From contig JAUYOW010000102.1 in the NCBI GenBank assembly GCA_030697825.1, forward strand, positions 1 to 59,082: 59,082 bases of DNA, read 5' to 3'. The stretch comes from Gemmatimonadales bacterium (GTDB lineage: Bacteria > Gemmatimonadota > Gemmatimonadetes > Gemmatimonadales > JACORV01). Below, in pieces: positions 7,610 through 14,966 of the stretch. Position 1 is the first letter of the stretch, and every line of letters starts with the position of its first letter. Both the position numbers and the translations under genes were made by a program. The notes beneath the pieces are model-generated. The model saw only the letters and a program-made list of their open reading frames with translations, was not told where the DNA came from and did no database searches.

Positions 7610-7612
7610 CAG
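7454..7612. repeat. 159-bp direct repeat, right copy (partner at 6340-6498)
   Basis: The copy that lies in the intact Smr gene; see the left copy for extent and identity. The two copies bracket the intact ORF6N gene. Confidence 0.95.
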
Positions 7613-7718
7613 CGGCGCCTCCAAGTTGAGGTTCGTGGCCTCACCAGTCTAGGCGTCGCCTCGCCGGCGGCAAGTGATGCGACGGCGCTCGCGGCCTGCG
7701 CGGTGTAGCTTGGGGGCG

Positions 7719-7988
7719 ATGCAGCGGTATCGTCTACTCGCGGCCGATGGGTCATTCCGGGATAGCGTGGTGCCCGGCCAGCTCGCGGGCAACCGGCGGA
7801 GCCGGATCTATGGGCGGCTGGATTGTCCGTCGGCGATCCGGGTGTTGCAGAAGGGTTACGCGAAGTGGCGGGTGTTCTTTGCGGATGAGGCGGCGGCTGT
7901 GGCGGTGTGGTATCGGCCGTGTGGCAGGTGCCTGCCGATTGAGTATCGGGCCTGGAAACTCACTTGCTCGGACCCGAGGAGAGGATGA
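7719..7988 (+). CDS. Ada-type metal-binding domain protein
   Basis: 89 aa from an ATG at 7719. It resembles the N-terminal zinc domain of the Ada methyl-phosphotriester repair protein: RIYGRLDCPSAIR, KWRVFFADEAAAVAVWYRPC and GRCLP. One Cys in DCPS and two in RPCGRC are visible; the fourth ligand of Ada is not obvious, so zinc binding may be altered. In Ada this Cys cluster accepts a methyl group from DNA phosphates. Stand-alone copies of the domain are common in bacteria. Its stop overlaps the next gene by ATGA. Confidence 0.78.
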   Translation: MQRYRLLAADGSFRDSVVPGQLAGNRRSRIYGRLDCPSAIRVLQKGYAKWRVFFADEAAAVAVWYRPCGRCLPIEYRAWKLTCSDPRRG

Positions 7989-8503
7989 CCCGACTGGACC
8001 AAGACGATGTTTGGAGCCTCTACGCGTCAAGTCTGAAGCGGGCGAAAGAAAAGCTCGCCGAGCTCAGCGTGTTTTCTGGGAAAGAGCCGCATTTCTCCGG
8101 CCTGAGCGGTTGGGTGTTCGAGCAGACAGTCCAGCACTGCATTCGAAAGGAACTCAAGGCCAAAAGGGTAAGGGCGGAGGTGACAGAACAGGTGAGCCTT
8201 GGAGGAAGAGCCAAGGCGGATCTCGTTGTCGGGACCGTGGCGATTGAGATCAAGACGAGCGGACTCTTCAGCTTGAAGGATGCCACCAAGTACAAGCGGT
8301 ACAGGAAGGCAGCCGAGGCGAGGGGCCTTCGGTACGTGTATCTGACATGGGAGGAGAGCTTCCTGCCCTACAAGCGCGCGCTTGATAGGGCGCTCGGAAA
8401 GAAGAACGTTTTCTACCTGAACGACGATGGGGAATGGCAGCGGTTCATTGCGTTCCTTGCTGGGTCAAGCAGCGTCCGTGCCGGAAGCCAACGTGCGGAA
8501 TAG
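7985..8503 (+). CDS. Putative PD-(D/E)XK-fold nuclease
   Basis: 172 aa from the ATG at 7985. The segment KADLVVGTVAIEIKTSGLFS has the D...(9-10)...ExK spacing of a PD-(D/E)XK nuclease core (D in KADL, then EIK). It is preceded by a helical region with FEQTVQHCIRKEL, which could provide the first acidic residue. The rest is basic (KYKRYRKAAEARG). No family name is recognised. It is coupled by ATGA to the Ada-type zinc gene, which suggests a joint role in damage recognition and cleavage; this is inference. Confidence 0.55.
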   Translation: MTRLDQDDVWSLYASSLKRAKEKLAELSVFSGKEPHFSGLSGWVFEQTVQHCIRKELKAKRVRAEVTEQVSLGGRAKADLVVGTVAIEIKTSGLFSLKDATKYKRYRKAAEARGLRYVYLTWEESFLPYKRALDRALGKKNVFYLNDDGEWQRFIAFLAGSSSVRAGSQRAE

Positions 8504-8572
8504 CGGGAGTTGACAGGAGAAGACGATTGCGGACCGTCGCGAGAATCCCGACGCGGGGCACGAACGCCGGGC

Positions 8573-9103
8573 CTATCTGCTCCAATCCGGGATGGCGGAA
8601 CCGGCCTCGAACATCTGTACGTGTTTGTCGCCGACCGCGTACAAATCTAGCACCAACTTCCGGCTCAGCGCGGCCGGGATCTTGCGAAGCTGACGAATCC
8701 ACTCAGGAGCGTCCGGAACCGCGAGCCCGTATCGAACGCGGGGGCTCTCGAGCTTCATTGACAGCAGCAGCTGCCCAACTGCTGAGTACATGGCTTGCTC
8801 GCGCTGCCTTGAAGAATCAGCCTCAACCTCGATTAGGCGCGTACCGAGCCTTACGTGCTCCGCGACCACGTCCACGGACCCGAACAGCGCGTGCTTTCCG
8901 AGGACGGCACCGAGCCTCTGAAGGCCTGCAAGTGCCTCCGCAGCACGTCCAGCCTTGTCGGGATGATGCTTGCCGCCCTTCGCCCGTTCCATCGGGTCAA
9001 CGTCGACGGTTACAGCCCATCCATTCGCTGGGTGAAAGCAAAGCTGGACCAGCGCGCGCTTCACTTCAAGCTGGTACATGTCTCGTCTCGCGGCACTGGA
9101 CAT
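8573..9103 (-). CDS. Uncharacterised protein, possible PD-(D/E)XK-like fold
   Basis: 176 aa (or 168 from a second ATG at 9079). I do not recognise a family. The segment SVDVVAEHVRLGTRLIEVEA followed by a Gln/Arg-rich helix (SRQREQAMYSAVGQLLLSM) has the D...ExE layout of some nuclease-fold proteins. The region before it, DPMERAKGGKHHPDKAGRAA, is charged and probably flexible. It is the last of four minus-strand genes with short gaps (15 bp to the MazG-like gene), so it is probably co-transcribed with two HNH nucleases and a MazG-like protein. Confidence 0.55.
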   Translation of the reverse strand: MSSAARRDMYQLEVKRALVQLCFHPANGWAVTVDVDPMERAKGGKHHPDKAGRAAEALAGLQRLGAVLGKHALFGSVDVVAEHVRLGTRLIEVEADSSRQREQAMYSAVGQLLLSMKLESPRVRYGLAVPDAPEWIRQLRKIPAALSRKLVLDLYAVGDKHVQMFEAGSAIPDWSR

Positions 9104-9118
9104 CCGACATCCGCAAGG

Positions 9119-9475
9119 TCAACGGCCAAGGGGTCGCGAGTGCTGACCCCTCGCCTCCTCCGCAGGGTAGTTGGCGTGGTTGATCTGGATCTTTTCGTTC
9201 ATTGCCCCGACAAAGTCAATGCCCACGCGCTCGCACAGCAACAGAAGCGCGATGCCCACGTCCGCCGCTTCCATCGCCACACGCTGGCAGTTGTCTGGCT
9301 CCTTCGACCACGCGTCCGCCTCGGCATTCGCGATCCAGCGGTATTCTGCCAACAGCTCCCCCGCCTCTGACGCCACCGCGATCGCGAGGTTCTTCGGGTC
9401 GTGGAACTGCTCCCACTCCCTCTCGGCCACGAATGCGCGCAGCCGGACTACCACGTCTTCAAGTCGATCGGCCAT
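9119..9475 (-). CDS. MazG-like nucleotide pyrophosphohydrolase
   Basis: 118 aa from the ATG at 9475, which follows a GGAGCG ribosome site; the longer frame to 9514 would overlap the HNH gene. It matches the all-alpha NTP pyrophosphatase family: FHDPKNLAIAVASEAGELL with the conserved EAGEL acidic helix, then EAADVGIALLLLCERVG with the ExxD metal site. These enzymes hydrolyse (d)NTPs to monophosphates, sanitising the pool or starving phages. It sits 8 bp after an HNH gene. Confidence 0.82.
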   Translation of the reverse strand: MADRLEDVVVRLRAFVAEREWEQFHDPKNLAIAVASEAGELLAEYRWIANAEADAWSKEPDNCQRVAMEAADVGIALLLLCERVGIDFVGAMNEKIQINHANYPAEEARGQHSRPLGR

Positions 9476-9483
9476 GCTCGCTC

Positions 9484-10413
9484 CTAGCCCCGGTACACCG
9501 TATCCACGTGCCACTCGAGGAATTCGCGCGCGGGACGTTCAAGCTCGCGATGGGGGAGATGTATCTCCGCGCCCGCCAGAGGCAAGTACGGCTCACCGTT
9601 GTCGAAGTCGTCCTTCAGTTTGCGGCTCACCAACACCTTTCGCTCGGGAGTGACCGAGATGTAGCCCCGGTCGAAGAGCGTGTGCACGTCCGAGCGCAGC
9701 AACAACCCGTTGTCGAGCCGGTGCTGGCCGCCCTCAGCCACGGGCTTGATGTGCGCCGCCTGGAGTACCGGCAGGGCCTTCTCACCCGAGATGGCGCACC
9801 GCCGGTTATACGCATCCGTCACCATGACCCGGAATGCGCCCTGGCGGAGTCGCATACGCCCACGCTGACCCTCGCCGTACATCGAACCGCCGATCTCGAC
9901 GGGCCGCTCCGCACCGGCGTGCAGTGTCAGCGCCCGTGCCTCAAGTACTTGGTCCCACAGCGCACGACCCTCGCCAGCGCCGAGATCGTACCCTTTCCCT
10001 TGCACCACGCTCTTGGCGAAGTCGGTCGGAGCCGGGATCCATCGGTCTCGCGGGAGGAAAAACGGTTCCTGGAGCACGATGCAGCCGATCTCGTAGTCCT
10101 CGCGCGCACTGGGCGGGATCGCGCGCCGCCTCTCGATCAGCTGGCGCATCCGTGTGTAGGATGGCGCCCCGTTCTTGATGCCGAAAGTGTCCCAGACGAT
10201 GCTCACGGGCAGCCGCGTGAAGGACGCGAAGAACCCGCCGCCGGCAATGAAGTTCAACGGCCAATGGAGCTTGAACAGCAACGGCCCGCCGTCGGAGAGC
10301 TGCCTGAAGTCGCGCCCCCCGCTGGGCTGCCAGAAGTTGACCTCGTCGATGCCCTCCTGCGCCGCGAGGAATTCGAACCAGTCGTTGTCGGTCACGGCGA
10401 CGAAGGCCTTCAC
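9484..10413 (-). CDS. HNH endonuclease (first of two, HNH_2 type)
   Basis: 309 aa. The N-terminal half (residues 1-150; AFVAVTDNDWFEFLAAQ, VNFWQPSGG) is a recognisable conserved domain of putative restriction endonucleases, probably a target- or modification-reading module. The C-terminal half is the nuclease: CAISGEKALPVLQAAHIKP, GGQHRLDNGLLLRSDVHTLF and RGYISV supply the His-Asn-His ions. Such genes are typical of restriction or phage-defence neighbourhoods. It is separated by 51 bp from the second HNH gene upstream. Confidence 0.82.
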   Translation of the reverse strand: MKAFVAVTDNDWFEFLAAQEGIDEVNFWQPSGGRDFRQLSDGGPLLFKLHWPLNFIAGGGFFASFTRLPVSIVWDTFGIKNGAPSYTRMRQLIERRRAIPPSAREDYEIGCIVLQEPFFLPRDRWIPAPTDFAKSVVQGKGYDLGAGEGRALWDQVLEARALTLHAGAERPVEIGGSMYGEGQRGRMRLRQGAFRVMVTDAYNRRCAISGEKALPVLQAAHIKPVAEGGQHRLDNGLLLRSDVHTLFDRGYISVTPERKVLVSRKLKDDFDNGEPYLPLAGAEIHLPHRELERPAREFLEWHVDTVYRG

Positions 10414-10464
10414 AGCGCCATAATAACCGCCAGGCAGGCCACGCGGAACAGGCTTGAACTTCTG

Positions 10465-11394
10465 CTAGGCCGCCAGGAACCGCTCGTACCGCTCCGCAAG
10501 GTAGTCCCGGTTCGGCCTGAGCTCCGTCCGCCGCGGCAGTTGGATCAACGCCCCGTGCATCTCCTTGAGCCCGTGCTGGAGCATCGGGCCGTCGCGTTCA
10601 TCCAGTACGTCGTGCCGGATCGTGATCAGACAGTCCGGCGAAATGCCGAGGATGTCCACGTCGAAGGCGGCGTGGTGGATCTTGCATAACGCCAGCCCGT
10701 TTGGCACCTCGGGCCGGCCCCGCTCGTCCCGGTCCGGCAGGATGTGAGCCGCGTCGAGCAGCTCACCATGCCGGAGATGGCACACCGCGCACGAAGTGTG
10801 ATACGCCCGTACCACCAGCTCGCGGAACCGGTGTTGGTGGAGGCGTTTCTTCACTGACACGGTCTGGTACCCGCGCTGCGCCGCGAACTGCGTCGGATCG
10901 ATCCCGGGCGCGATCGGCGCATAGCCGAGGACGTCGGCCGCAACGTGGAACGTCAGATCCGCCGGGTCGTCACCCACCACGTACACCGGATAGACCGCTT
11001 CGTACAGGCCTGGCTCGATCCCGTAGAAGTAGATGAGCGGGCGTTGCACCTCCATCGCCCGCCGCACCGCCCGGTTGGTCCACAGGTCCGGATCCTCGCC
11101 CTGATAGCGATACACAAACCACCCGTCCTCGGACGCCACCTGATCGTCGTAAGGCGGCGTCTTACCCGCCCGCGGCGGCGTGGTGGTGATTGACAGCGCC
11201 GGCCCCTCGGCGCCTAACTGCTTCGGCCGCCAGATGCCGCGATACCGATTGAATAGGGGGATGCGCTCGCCGCGGAACTCGAACCCCGCCTCGAGATCGG
11301 CGAGCGAGACCAGGCCGCCCGACCGGTCGCGCAGCCGGCTGAGGTGATCGAACGCCGCGAGTCGGAGCTCCCAGTCCGCGTCCACGCCACTCAC
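10465..11394 (-). CDS. HNH endonuclease (second of two)
   Basis: 309 aa, the same length as its neighbour but clearly a different lineage. The C-terminal nuclease reads FRELVVRAYHTSCAVCHLRH, LLDAAHILPDRD, NGLALCKIHHAAFD: a zinc-type CxxC plus the HNH residues. The first ~190 residues have the FNRYRGIWRPKQLG and PPYDDQ features seen in McrA-like or YDJ2-like restriction proteins and may bind DNA. It is the first gene of the four-gene minus-strand cassette; upstream lies a 92-bp gap shared with the divergent esterase gene. Confidence 0.82.
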   Translation of the reverse strand: MSGVDADWELRLAAFDHLSRLRDRSGGLVSLADLEAGFEFRGERIPLFNRYRGIWRPKQLGAEGPALSITTTPPRAGKTPPYDDQVASEDGWFVYRYQGEDPDLWTNRAVRRAMEVQRPLIYFYGIEPGLYEAVYPVYVVGDDPADLTFHVAADVLGYAPIAPGIDPTQFAAQRGYQTVSVKKRLHQHRFRELVVRAYHTSCAVCHLRHGELLDAAHILPDRDERGRPEVPNGLALCKIHHAAFDVDILGISPDCLITIRHDVLDERDGPMLQHGLKEMHGALIQLPRRTELRPNRDYLAERYERFLAA

Positions 11395-11486
11395 GATGCG
11401 CCCGTTCAGCCCAGAGCGCTAGGCAGGCCGGCGCGTCTCCGACACAAGGTTGACCTCACCCCTTTGCCACCCTCATCCTCTCCCCC

Positions 11487-12310
11487 ATGCGCCATCCCTT
11501 GACCGCCGCCTTCGCGGCCTTGCTCCTAACGCCCGCCGAGCCCGTGTGAAAACGCCACTTTGGCAGCAGTGGCAGCGTTGTAAATCAACAACTTAGGGGT
11601 GCTCAGAACGGTGTTTTCGCACAGGCTCCGCCCTGGCCGCTGCCCAGTCCACCGCGCCGCCCCCGCCCCCGGCTGCCGCCAGAGCGGCCACCACGCCACC
11701 CGCGCCCGGGCGCGTCGTGCTCCCCGCGTCCTTCGACTCGGCGCGCACCTATCCGGTCATCGTCATGTTCCCCGCCTCGAGCGGCACCGCCCTGTCGCTC
11801 TTCGAGAGCTACCAGCCGCCGGAAGGCGCGATCGTGGTCCTCAGCGCAGGCCAGGGTTCGCCCGACCTCCGCACCGGCTACGTTTGGACCCGCACCATCG
11901 CGCGCTACGACCAGCAGCTGCGCGCCGACCTCGCCGCGCTCGCGCGGGAGCGCCGCGCGGACACCACCCGCGTCGTGCTCGCCGGCTTCTCCATGGGCGG
12001 CGACCTCGCCTGGGCCCTCGCGCTCCGGAACCCCCAGCGCGTCCGCGGCGCCGTCGTCATGAGCAGCCGCGCCCGCTACCGCGCCCGCGCCACCGACATG
12101 CGCACCCTGGCCGCGAACGGCGCCCGGTTCTTCCTCACCATCGGCGGCGCTGAGGATCCCACCCGCCGCGCCGGCGCCCTCGCCGCCGCCCGCCTCCTCG
12201 ACTCGCTCCAGATCGCCAACCGCTTCCGCGAGATCTCCGGCGCCGGCCACGCCCGGGCGCCGGCGGAGATCTGGGAGGAGGCGCTGGCCTACGTGCTCCG
12301 GCGGGATTGA
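11487..12310 (+). pseudogene. Secreted alpha/beta hydrolase (esterase-like) gene split by an ~86-bp insertion
   Basis: The main frame (11717-12310, GTG start, 197 aa) is an alpha/beta hydrolase: VLAGFSMGG nucleophile elbow (GxSxG) and a C-terminal GAGHA His. The signal peptide is missing from it, but ATG 11487 opens MRHPLTAAFAALLLTPAE, then meets a stop. Deleting 11541-11626 joins this in frame to SALAAAQST and a Pro/Ala linker, rebuilding a complete signal peptide with an AAA-Q cleavage site. So the ancestral protein was exported. Any product made now from 11717 would stay in the cytoplasm. Confidence 0.8.
11541..11626. mobile_element. ~86-bp MITE-like element with 17-bp terminal inverted repeats
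   Basis: The ends GCCCGTGTGAAAACGCC (11540-11556) and the complement of 11610-11626 (GCCTGTGCGAAAACACC) match at 14 of 17 positions. There is no coding capacity; the interior holds a smaller inverted repeat (GCCACT/AGTGGC). Its length of 86 bp (not a multiple of three) explains the frame change across the esterase signal peptide. It is probably a non-autonomous derivative or end-fragment of an insertion sequence; no target duplication is clear. Confidence 0.7.
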
Positions 12311-12325
12311 TTCTCCCAACCTCAA

Positions 12326-12395
12326 CGTGAGGTCGCGAATTGCGACTTCACCGCAGCGAACTGGGCGACACGACCGAAGTTCCCGCCCCGATGAC
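12326..12395 (+). pseudogene. ORF6N fossil with palindrome copy 4
   Basis: A 27-bp site (12326-12352) keeps the layout of the ORF6N palindrome: centre AAT and 9 of 12 arm pairs intact. On plus it reads VRSRIATS, and after a frame change AANWATRPKFPP, matching the LKSQFATS..(A)DWGGRRKLP order of the intact gene. Nothing else of an ORF6N gene is found on either side. It lies 15 bp after the esterase stop. Confidence 0.6.
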
Positions 12396-12445
12396 CCTTT
12401 GGTGATATCAGCCCGCCACATTGCCCGAGCCGACCACGACCACTG

Positions 12446-12474
12446 TTGACGGCGACTCTCCAATCGCCTAGTTT
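12446..12474 (+). promoter_or_regulatory. Promoter of the MqsRA-like pair
   Basis: -35 TTGACG, a 17-bp spacer and -10 TAGTTT, about 25 bp before the toxin start. Confidence 0.5.
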
Positions 12475-12492
12475 CACCATATGGTTATGGTG
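12475..12492. promoter_or_regulatory. Likely operator of the MqsRA-like pair
   Basis: Inverted repeat CACCATA / TATGGTG with a 4-bp centre, directly after the -10 box and over the expected transcription start. This is where an MqsA-type antitoxin would repress its own operon. Confidence 0.5.
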
Positions 12493-12499
12493 CTTCAGT

Positions 12500-12823
12500 A
12501 TGCCGCGATGGGCCTCCAGGGCCGTGAAACGGATCCGCCACCTCGCGGTCCTCGGTCGGGTACGGTTGACCCACAAGGCGCGTCTCGAGCTCGCGGAGCT
12601 CGCCATCGGCCTGGGCGCCAGCGACGTGCCGGCGCTGCTCGCTGGGCTCGATACGGGCAACGCGGCGTCGCGCTACCGTTCCTCGCTCACCGGCGAGTGG
12701 CTGCATGTCTTCCATCCGGTCGCCGCCGGTGTCCGCCTGTACATCAAGGTCGTGCTGCGCCATCACTGCGTCGTCGTCTCCTTCCATGAAGACGAAAGCA
12801 CCGAGGAGAGCCATGAGGGCTGA
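12500..12823 (+). CDS. MqsR-family toxin
   Basis: 107 aa from the ATG at 12500. The order LTHKARLELAELAIGL, GEWLHVFHPV, LYIKVVLRHHCVVVSFHEDE fits the MqsR-like branch of RelE-fold mRNA interferases; the VVVSFHEDE end is typical. The acidic tail overlaps the next gene by 11 bp. The toxin-first order matches mqsRA. The toxin would cut mRNA when the antitoxin is degraded. Activity is inferred from the family and context. Confidence 0.75.
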   Translation: MPRWASRAVKRIRHLAVLGRVRLTHKARLELAELAIGLGASDVPALLAGLDTGNAASRYRSSLTGEWLHVFHPVAAGVRLYIKVVLRHHCVVVSFHEDESTEESHEG

Positions 12824-13274
12824 TCGCACCCGCGCCGGAGCGCACCCTCGCCGCACAACCGTCCTCCCCGACGACGCGTGCCCCACCTGCGGCACGATGA
12901 TGGTCGAGCGCCGCGCCGCGCTCACGCTCCCGGTGAACAGCGAGGTGATGCGGGTGCCGGACTGCTCCCACCTCCGCTGCCCCAGGTGCGGTGAGATCGT
13001 CCTGCGCCTGGACGAGGCGCGGGCCCTCGATCGCGGGGCGTTCGACCGGTACCGGACCAAATACGGCCTGCTCTCCAGCACCGAGATCCGGGCCATCCGG
13101 CAGCGCCACGGCCTCACCCAAGGCCAGCTGGCGCACCTGCTCAGGCTCGGCAGCAATACCGTTTCGCGCTGGGAAGCCGGCCGCAACGTGCAGTCGGCGG
13201 CGATGGACGTGTTGCTCAGGCTCGTTCGCGACGTGCCTGAGAGTCTGAACTACCTGCGAACCCACCCAGCGTAG
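12813..13274 (+). CDS. MqsA/YgiT-family antitoxin (zinc finger plus HTH)
   Basis: 153 aa. The N-terminal half has two CxxC pairs (CPTCGT and CPRCGE) forming a YgiT-type zinc domain that binds the toxin. The C-terminal half is an Xre-like helix-turn-helix (IRAIRQRHGLTQGQLAHLL, NTVSRWEAGRN) that would bind the operator upstream of the toxin gene. Start is the ATG at 12813 inside the toxin's last codons; the longer open frame upstream is toxin sequence in another frame. Confidence 0.85.
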   Translation: MRADRTRAGAHPRRTTVLPDDACPTCGTMMVERRAALTLPVNSEVMRVPDCSHLRCPRCGEIVLRLDEARALDRGAFDRYRTKYGLLSSTEIRAIRQRHGLTQGQLAHLLRLGSNTVSRWEAGRNVQSAAMDVLLRLVRDVPESLNYLRTHPA

Positions 13275-13344
13275 CGGGTGCCCATCGGCTTCGCCCCTCT
13301 CGCGGGCGCCGGGAGTGGGGGGAGTGACGGCATGAGGGCGTCGT

Positions 13345-13752
13345 TCACACTACCGCGAAGTTGAACTCGGCGGCAGCCTCGGCAACCACCGACGTCATCG
13401 CGGCGTCGGCCAGGGCGCGGTGGAACACCGGCCGGGCCGGCAGCGCATCGGCGCGTTCGTACAGCGCCACGGCCGGCTGGTTGCCGTCCATGCTCGAGGC
13501 GGAGAGCAGCCCCTCGAGCGCCGGGTACGCGTCGTAAATCGCCCGCGACCAGCGCCGCGCCCTGGCGCGCGGGCCGGAGTTAATCGCCATGGATGCACGG
13601 GCCTTGGTGGGCCACGAGCCGGTGAGATCCAGCAACGTCACCGGAAGGGCCAGATCGAACGCCACCAGCCAGGGCTCGCGCCGGCTACAATCAATGGTGC
13701 GGTCCTCGGAATCGTGGGAGCGGGCGCTCCCGGCGCCCTGCCGGTCGCTCAA
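13345..13752 (-). pseudogene. RES-domain toxin remnant (C-terminal part)
   Basis: 135 aa with the C-terminal half of a RES domain, the NAD-consuming toxin fold: WLVAFDLALPVTLLDLTG, AIYDAYPALEGLL, SSMDGNQPAVALYERA and a FHRALAD end. The N-terminal half with the conserved Arg is missing; instead the frame begins within a few codons of the corC-like gene (ATGA overlap). No Xre-type antitoxin gene lies next to it. Most likely a decayed RES/Xre system whose front was lost. Confidence 0.65.
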
Positions 13753-14966
13753 CTCGTCGCTCCCCCCCCCCCGCCCGGCCGGGGCTGGGCCGCGGGCGCG
13801 GCGCCGGCTCGCCGGATCACCAGGCGGCCGAGCCGGCTCGGCGTTCCCTCCAGGACATCGAACTCGAGCCCGCCGAGTAACAGGCGCTCGCCGAGCTGCG
13901 GGATGCGGCCCGCGCCCCAGGCCAGGTAACCGCCGGCGGTCTCAACCTTGGGCGGGGGGACGATCTTGGTCCCGAAGTGCTCATTCATGAGGGCGAGCGG
14001 GTAGCTCGAGTCCACGACCAGCACCCCCGGCGAGGCGGGCGCGGCCGGCTGGGCCGGGGCGTCGTCGAGCTCGTCGAAGATCTCGCCGACCAGCTCCTCC
14101 AGCAGGTCCTCCATGGTGATGAGCCCCGCCGTGCCCCCGAACTCGTCCAGGACGATGGCGAGGTGCCGGCCCTCCCGCTTGAGGTCGAGCAGCGCGTCGG
14201 CGCAACGGCGCGAGGCGGGGATGGCGGCGACCGGACGCACCCGCACCGGGCCGTCCGGCCCCGCCTTGATGAGGTCGAAGGCGTGGACCATCCCGACGAT
14301 CTCATCCAGCGTGGCGCGGTACAGCGGCATCCGCGTGTAGCCGGAGGTCGCGACCAGCTCGGCCAGCTCGGCGACGCTCGAGGCCTCGGGCGCGGCGACG
14401 ATCCGGATGCGCGGCGTCATCACCTCGTGGACCACGCGGTCCACAAATGCCATCACGCCGGTCACGATCTCCAGCTCGTCCTCGCGCGCGAGGCCGGCGC
14501 TGGTGCTGTCGCGGAAGAGCGCCTCCACTTCGCCGCGCTCGGTGGCGGCGCGGCCGCGGATGATGCGCCCGACCAGCCCGGTGGCGAGGCGGAGTCGCGG
14601 CACCAGGGCTCGCACCAGCGTTTCCGGCCAGCGGCGCCCGACGGCCCGCGGAAGGAAGTAGACGACGAGGCTGACCAGCGGTAGCCCGAACCCGAGCTCC
14701 AGGGCGAGCGTTCGCGCGTCGCCGGCGTCGCGCAGCGCCCATGGCGCCGCCACGCCCGCTATGGTCACCCCGATCGCGACCAGAGCGTTCGCCACGGAGG
14801 CGATGTCGCCGGGACGGGAGAGGAGCGTGGCCGCCGCGTCGGCGCCCGCCAATCTTCGAGCGACCCAGCGGGTCAGCTCGAGGCGGCTGGTCGCGACGGT
14901 GGCGACAGCCGTGGTGGCGCCCAGGGCGGCCAATGCGAGGCCGAGGAGCACGACGATGGCGCTCAC
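13749..14966 (-). CDS. CorC/HlyC-family membrane protein (CBS pair plus transporter-associated domain)
   Basis: 405 aa. Residues 1-150 have about four hydrophobic segments (DUF21-like, weakly conserved). The CBS pair is anchored by FVDRVVHEVMTPR and HLAIVLDEFGGTAGLITMED; the CorC_HlyC domain follows with GGYLAWGAGRIPQLGE. Related proteins mediate Mg2+/Co2+ efflux or membrane-stress resistance. It overlaps by ATGA the homologous gene upstream, so the two are a tandem pair. It ends in a Pro/Gly tail. Confidence 0.85.
   Translation of the reverse strand: MSAIVVLLGLALAALGATTAVATVATSRLELTRWVARRLAGADAAATLLSRPGDIASVANALVAIGVTIAGVAAPWALRDAGDARTLALELGFGLPLVSLVVYFLPRAVGRRWPETLVRALVPRLRLATGLVGRIIRGRAATERGEVEALFRDSTSAGLAREDELEIVTGVMAFVDRVVHEVMTPRIRIVAAPEASSVAELAELVATSGYTRMPLYRATLDEIVGMVHAFDLIKAGPDGPVRVRPVAAIPASRRCADALLDLKREGRHLAIVLDEFGGTAGLITMEDLLEELVGEIFDELDDAPAQPAAPASPGVLVVDSSYPLALMNEHFGTKIVPPPKVETAGGYLAWGAGRIPQLGERLLLGGLEFDVLEGTPSRLGRLVIRRAGAAPAAQPRPGGGGGATS

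Noticed and set aside
12705-12812. 36-residue upstream extension of the MqsA-like antitoxin
   Set aside because: It is out-of-phase toxin sequence; the zinc finger follows the ATG at 12813 at the usual distance.
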